Source: Clostridiales bacterium (GTDB lineage: Bacteria; Bacillota; Clostridia; Christensenellales; Pumilibacteraceae). Taken from it: a stretch of 7,168 nt of DNA. Each line of letters begins with the position of its first letter. Within the stretch, counting starts at the first letter, position 1. Location: positions 1 through 7,168 of the forward strand of contig JAIEBL010000218.1 of the NCBI GenBank assembly GCA_029069015.1. Direction: 5' to 3'. The notes beneath the pieces were generated by a model that had not been told where the DNA came from, made no database searches, and was given only the letters and a program-made list of their open reading frames with translations. The translations under genes were made by a program, and so were the position numbers. Positions 6,538 through 7,168 of the stretch are shown here, piece by piece.

Positions 6538-6672
6538 CTCTGTCATTCCGCTCAGCCGAGCCAGAAGGGCGAACGCCCTTAGCCGAGTGCGTAGCACGAC
6601 TGCCACGAGCGCAAGCGAGTACAAGAGCGAAGCGGAGTAGTTAAGTGCCGTAGGCACGCCGAGGAATCCAGC
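6538..6672. repeat. Structured intergenic repeat with small hairpins
   Basis: This block follows the XRE gene. It is bounded by GTCATTCCG (6542-6550) and GAGGAATCC (6661-6669). Inside are AAGGGCG-AA-CGCCCTT (6565-6580), GTGC-GTA-GCAC (6587-6597) and GTGCC-GTA-GGCAC (6645-6657), plus GAGCGcaaGCGAG-like and GAGCGAAGCGGAG motifs (6608-6636). I recognise the style as short GC-rich interspersed repeats common between genes in some Firmicutes, but cannot name the family. A 68-codon minus-strand open frame crosses it (6526-6732) and is probably an accident of the repeat. Confidence 0.65.
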
Positions 6673-6694
6673 AAAGCGTAAGTAAACTAAAAAG

Positions 6695-6729
6695 AGCCGT
6701 GCGGTTGCCCGTACGGCTTGTGTTTTTTT
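6695..6729 (+). terminator. Intrinsic terminator after the XRE gene and repeat block
   Basis: AGCCGTGCGG (6695-6704) pairs with CCGTACGGCT (6709-6718) around a TTGC loop, with one G-U pair, and is followed by a seven-T run (6723-6729). It lies about 205 bases beyond the XRE stop codon, so the XRE transcript would carry the structured repeat in its 3' untranslated region. Confidence 0.85.
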
Positions 6730-6749
6730 CATTGACTATTCTATCGCCG

Positions 6750-6893
6750 TTGCCTTTGAGAAAAAACAAAGAAAGACTACGCTCGCTCTGCTCGCTAGAT
6801 CCCTCGTCTCTCCGCTACGCTCCGTTTCCCTCGGGATGACGGAACGAGGGAGCATTATCAAGCTTTATAGAATCAACCGTCTTCTCAAAGCAA
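6750..6893. repeat. Second intergenic repeat block, inverted relative to the first, with inverted end arms
   Basis: The arms TTGCCTTTGAGAA (6750-6762) and TTCTCAAAGCAA (6882-6893) are inverted copies differing by one base. They enclose GCTCGCTCTGCTCGCTAG (6781-6798), GATCCCTCG (6798-6806), CGCTACGCTCCG and CTCGGGATGAC (6830-6840). Read on the minus strand, the core runs from GTCATCCCG to CGAGGGATC. This mirrors the GTCATTCCG...CGAGGAATCC frame of the block at 6538-6672, so the two blocks look like related elements in opposite orientation. A further pair, CCCTCGT (6801-6807) and ACGAGGG (6844-6850), is also inverted. No coding sequence is seen; a MITE-like origin is possible. Confidence 0.55.
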
Positions 6894-6925
6894 AAAGGTA
6901 GCCGTTTTCTTAACAGCTACCTTTT
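6892..6925 (-). terminator. Terminator of the PHP-domain gene
   Basis: AAAAGGTAGC (6893-6902) pairs perfectly with GCTACCTTTT (6916-6925) around a 13-base loop. On the minus strand the stem ends in a five-T run (6892-6896), 25 bases past the stop codon of the PHP gene. Because the arms are symmetric, it could also stop plus-strand transcripts. Confidence 0.75.
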
Positions 6926-6950
6926 GTTTCCTTTCATTTTCGCAACCCGA

Positions 6951-7168
6951 CTACCGTATTATAATTTTCGGGCGCGGGTTTTCCAGCAGAAAGGTGACAA
7001 AGTCTTTTACAGAGGTGAGCGTATCGGGGACGACGGTTGCCGCCGAGCCGACTTGTTGCAAATAGTGAAAATCGGAGCCGCAGACGAGCATAAGATTATT
7101 TTTATCGGCAAAGGCGCGCACCTCTTCCTCTTTGCGCAAAAAGTTGCAATGGCAGTTGATCTCCGTGC
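6951..7168 (-). CDS. PHP-domain metal-dependent phosphoesterase, C-terminal part (runs off the window)
   Basis: Only the last 72 or so codons are present. The frame stays open to the right edge, and the stop codon is TAG (6951-6953). The visible protein reads TEINCHCNF at the edge, then a helix (LRKEEEVRAFADKNN), then LMLVCGSDFHYLQQVGSA, and ends VTFLLENPRPKIIIR. An E-I/V-N strand followed by a GSD-x-H motif about 25-30 residues later is the C-terminal signature of PHP-fold phosphoesterases (YciV/TrpH-like or histidinol-phosphatase-like), where the Asp and His bind metal. The substrate cannot be told from this part. A TTG at 7139 could be read as a start, but the conserved residues upstream show that the gene continues beyond the window. 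Confidence 0.75.
   Translation of the reverse strand, partial: TEINCHCNFLRKEEEVRAFADKNNLMLVCGSDFHYLQQVGSAATVVPDTLTSVKDFVTFLLENPRPKIIIR

Noticed and set aside
6526..6732. 68-codon minus-strand open frame in the intergenic repeats
   Set aside because: It is composed of the hairpin repeat and the terminator and has no conserved motif, so it is likely a spurious frame.
6951..7139. Reading the right-edge gene as a complete 62-residue protein starting at TTG 7139
   Set aside because: The frame continues upstream to the window edge with PHP-like residues (TEINCHCNF), so it is the 3' end of a longer gene.

Overview
The window looks like a piece of chromosome from an uncultured anaerobic Firmicute, probably a gut or rumen Clostridia member. 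The evidence is indirect. G+C is roughly one half, ribosome binding sites are AAGGA/AGGAG-like, and promoters fit sigma-A boxes. There is a flavodiiron oxygen/NO detoxification protein of the anaerobe type, and a BspA-like leucine-rich repeat surface protein carrying GHTYGxW...CxxC repeats of a kind I associate with Clostridia. No tRNA, rRNA, CRISPR array, transposase or phage gene is visible.

Layout. (1) Positions 1-141 hold no supported gene but contain two copies of a ~30-base direct repeat. (2) fabH (ketoacyl-ACP synthase III) lies on the minus strand at 142-1101, behind a consensus TTGACA-17-TATAAT promoter. (3) A 299-base divergent intergenic region separates it from a plus-strand two-gene operon: a flavodiiron protein (1401-2492, GTG start, short C-terminus) and a DUF1349/YesU-like protein (2509-3117). 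(4) A symmetric bidirectional terminator (3190-3222) sits between that operon and the convergent 913-residue LRR surface protein (3243-5984, minus). (5) A 169-base divergent promoter region with two dyad symmetries, each covering a -35 box, separates the LRR gene from a small XRE-type regulator (6154-6489, plus). (6) Positions 6490-6950 are gene-free: a chain of small hairpins, a strong terminator, and a second repeat-like block in inverted orientation. (7) The 3' end of a PHP-domain phosphoesterase gene runs off the right edge on the minus strand, with its own terminator.

How the parts relate. FabH starts fatty-acid chains, the flavodiiron protein removes O2 or NO, and the LRR protein probably acts at the cell surface. 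These look like independent transcription units rather than one pathway. The pair most likely to be functionally linked is the LRR gene and its divergent XRE regulator, because the putative operators overlap both promoters. I found no convincing new defence or mobile system. The most interesting features are that divergent pair, the CxxC-repeat/LRR architecture, the trimmed flavodoxin domain, and the structured intergenic repeats.
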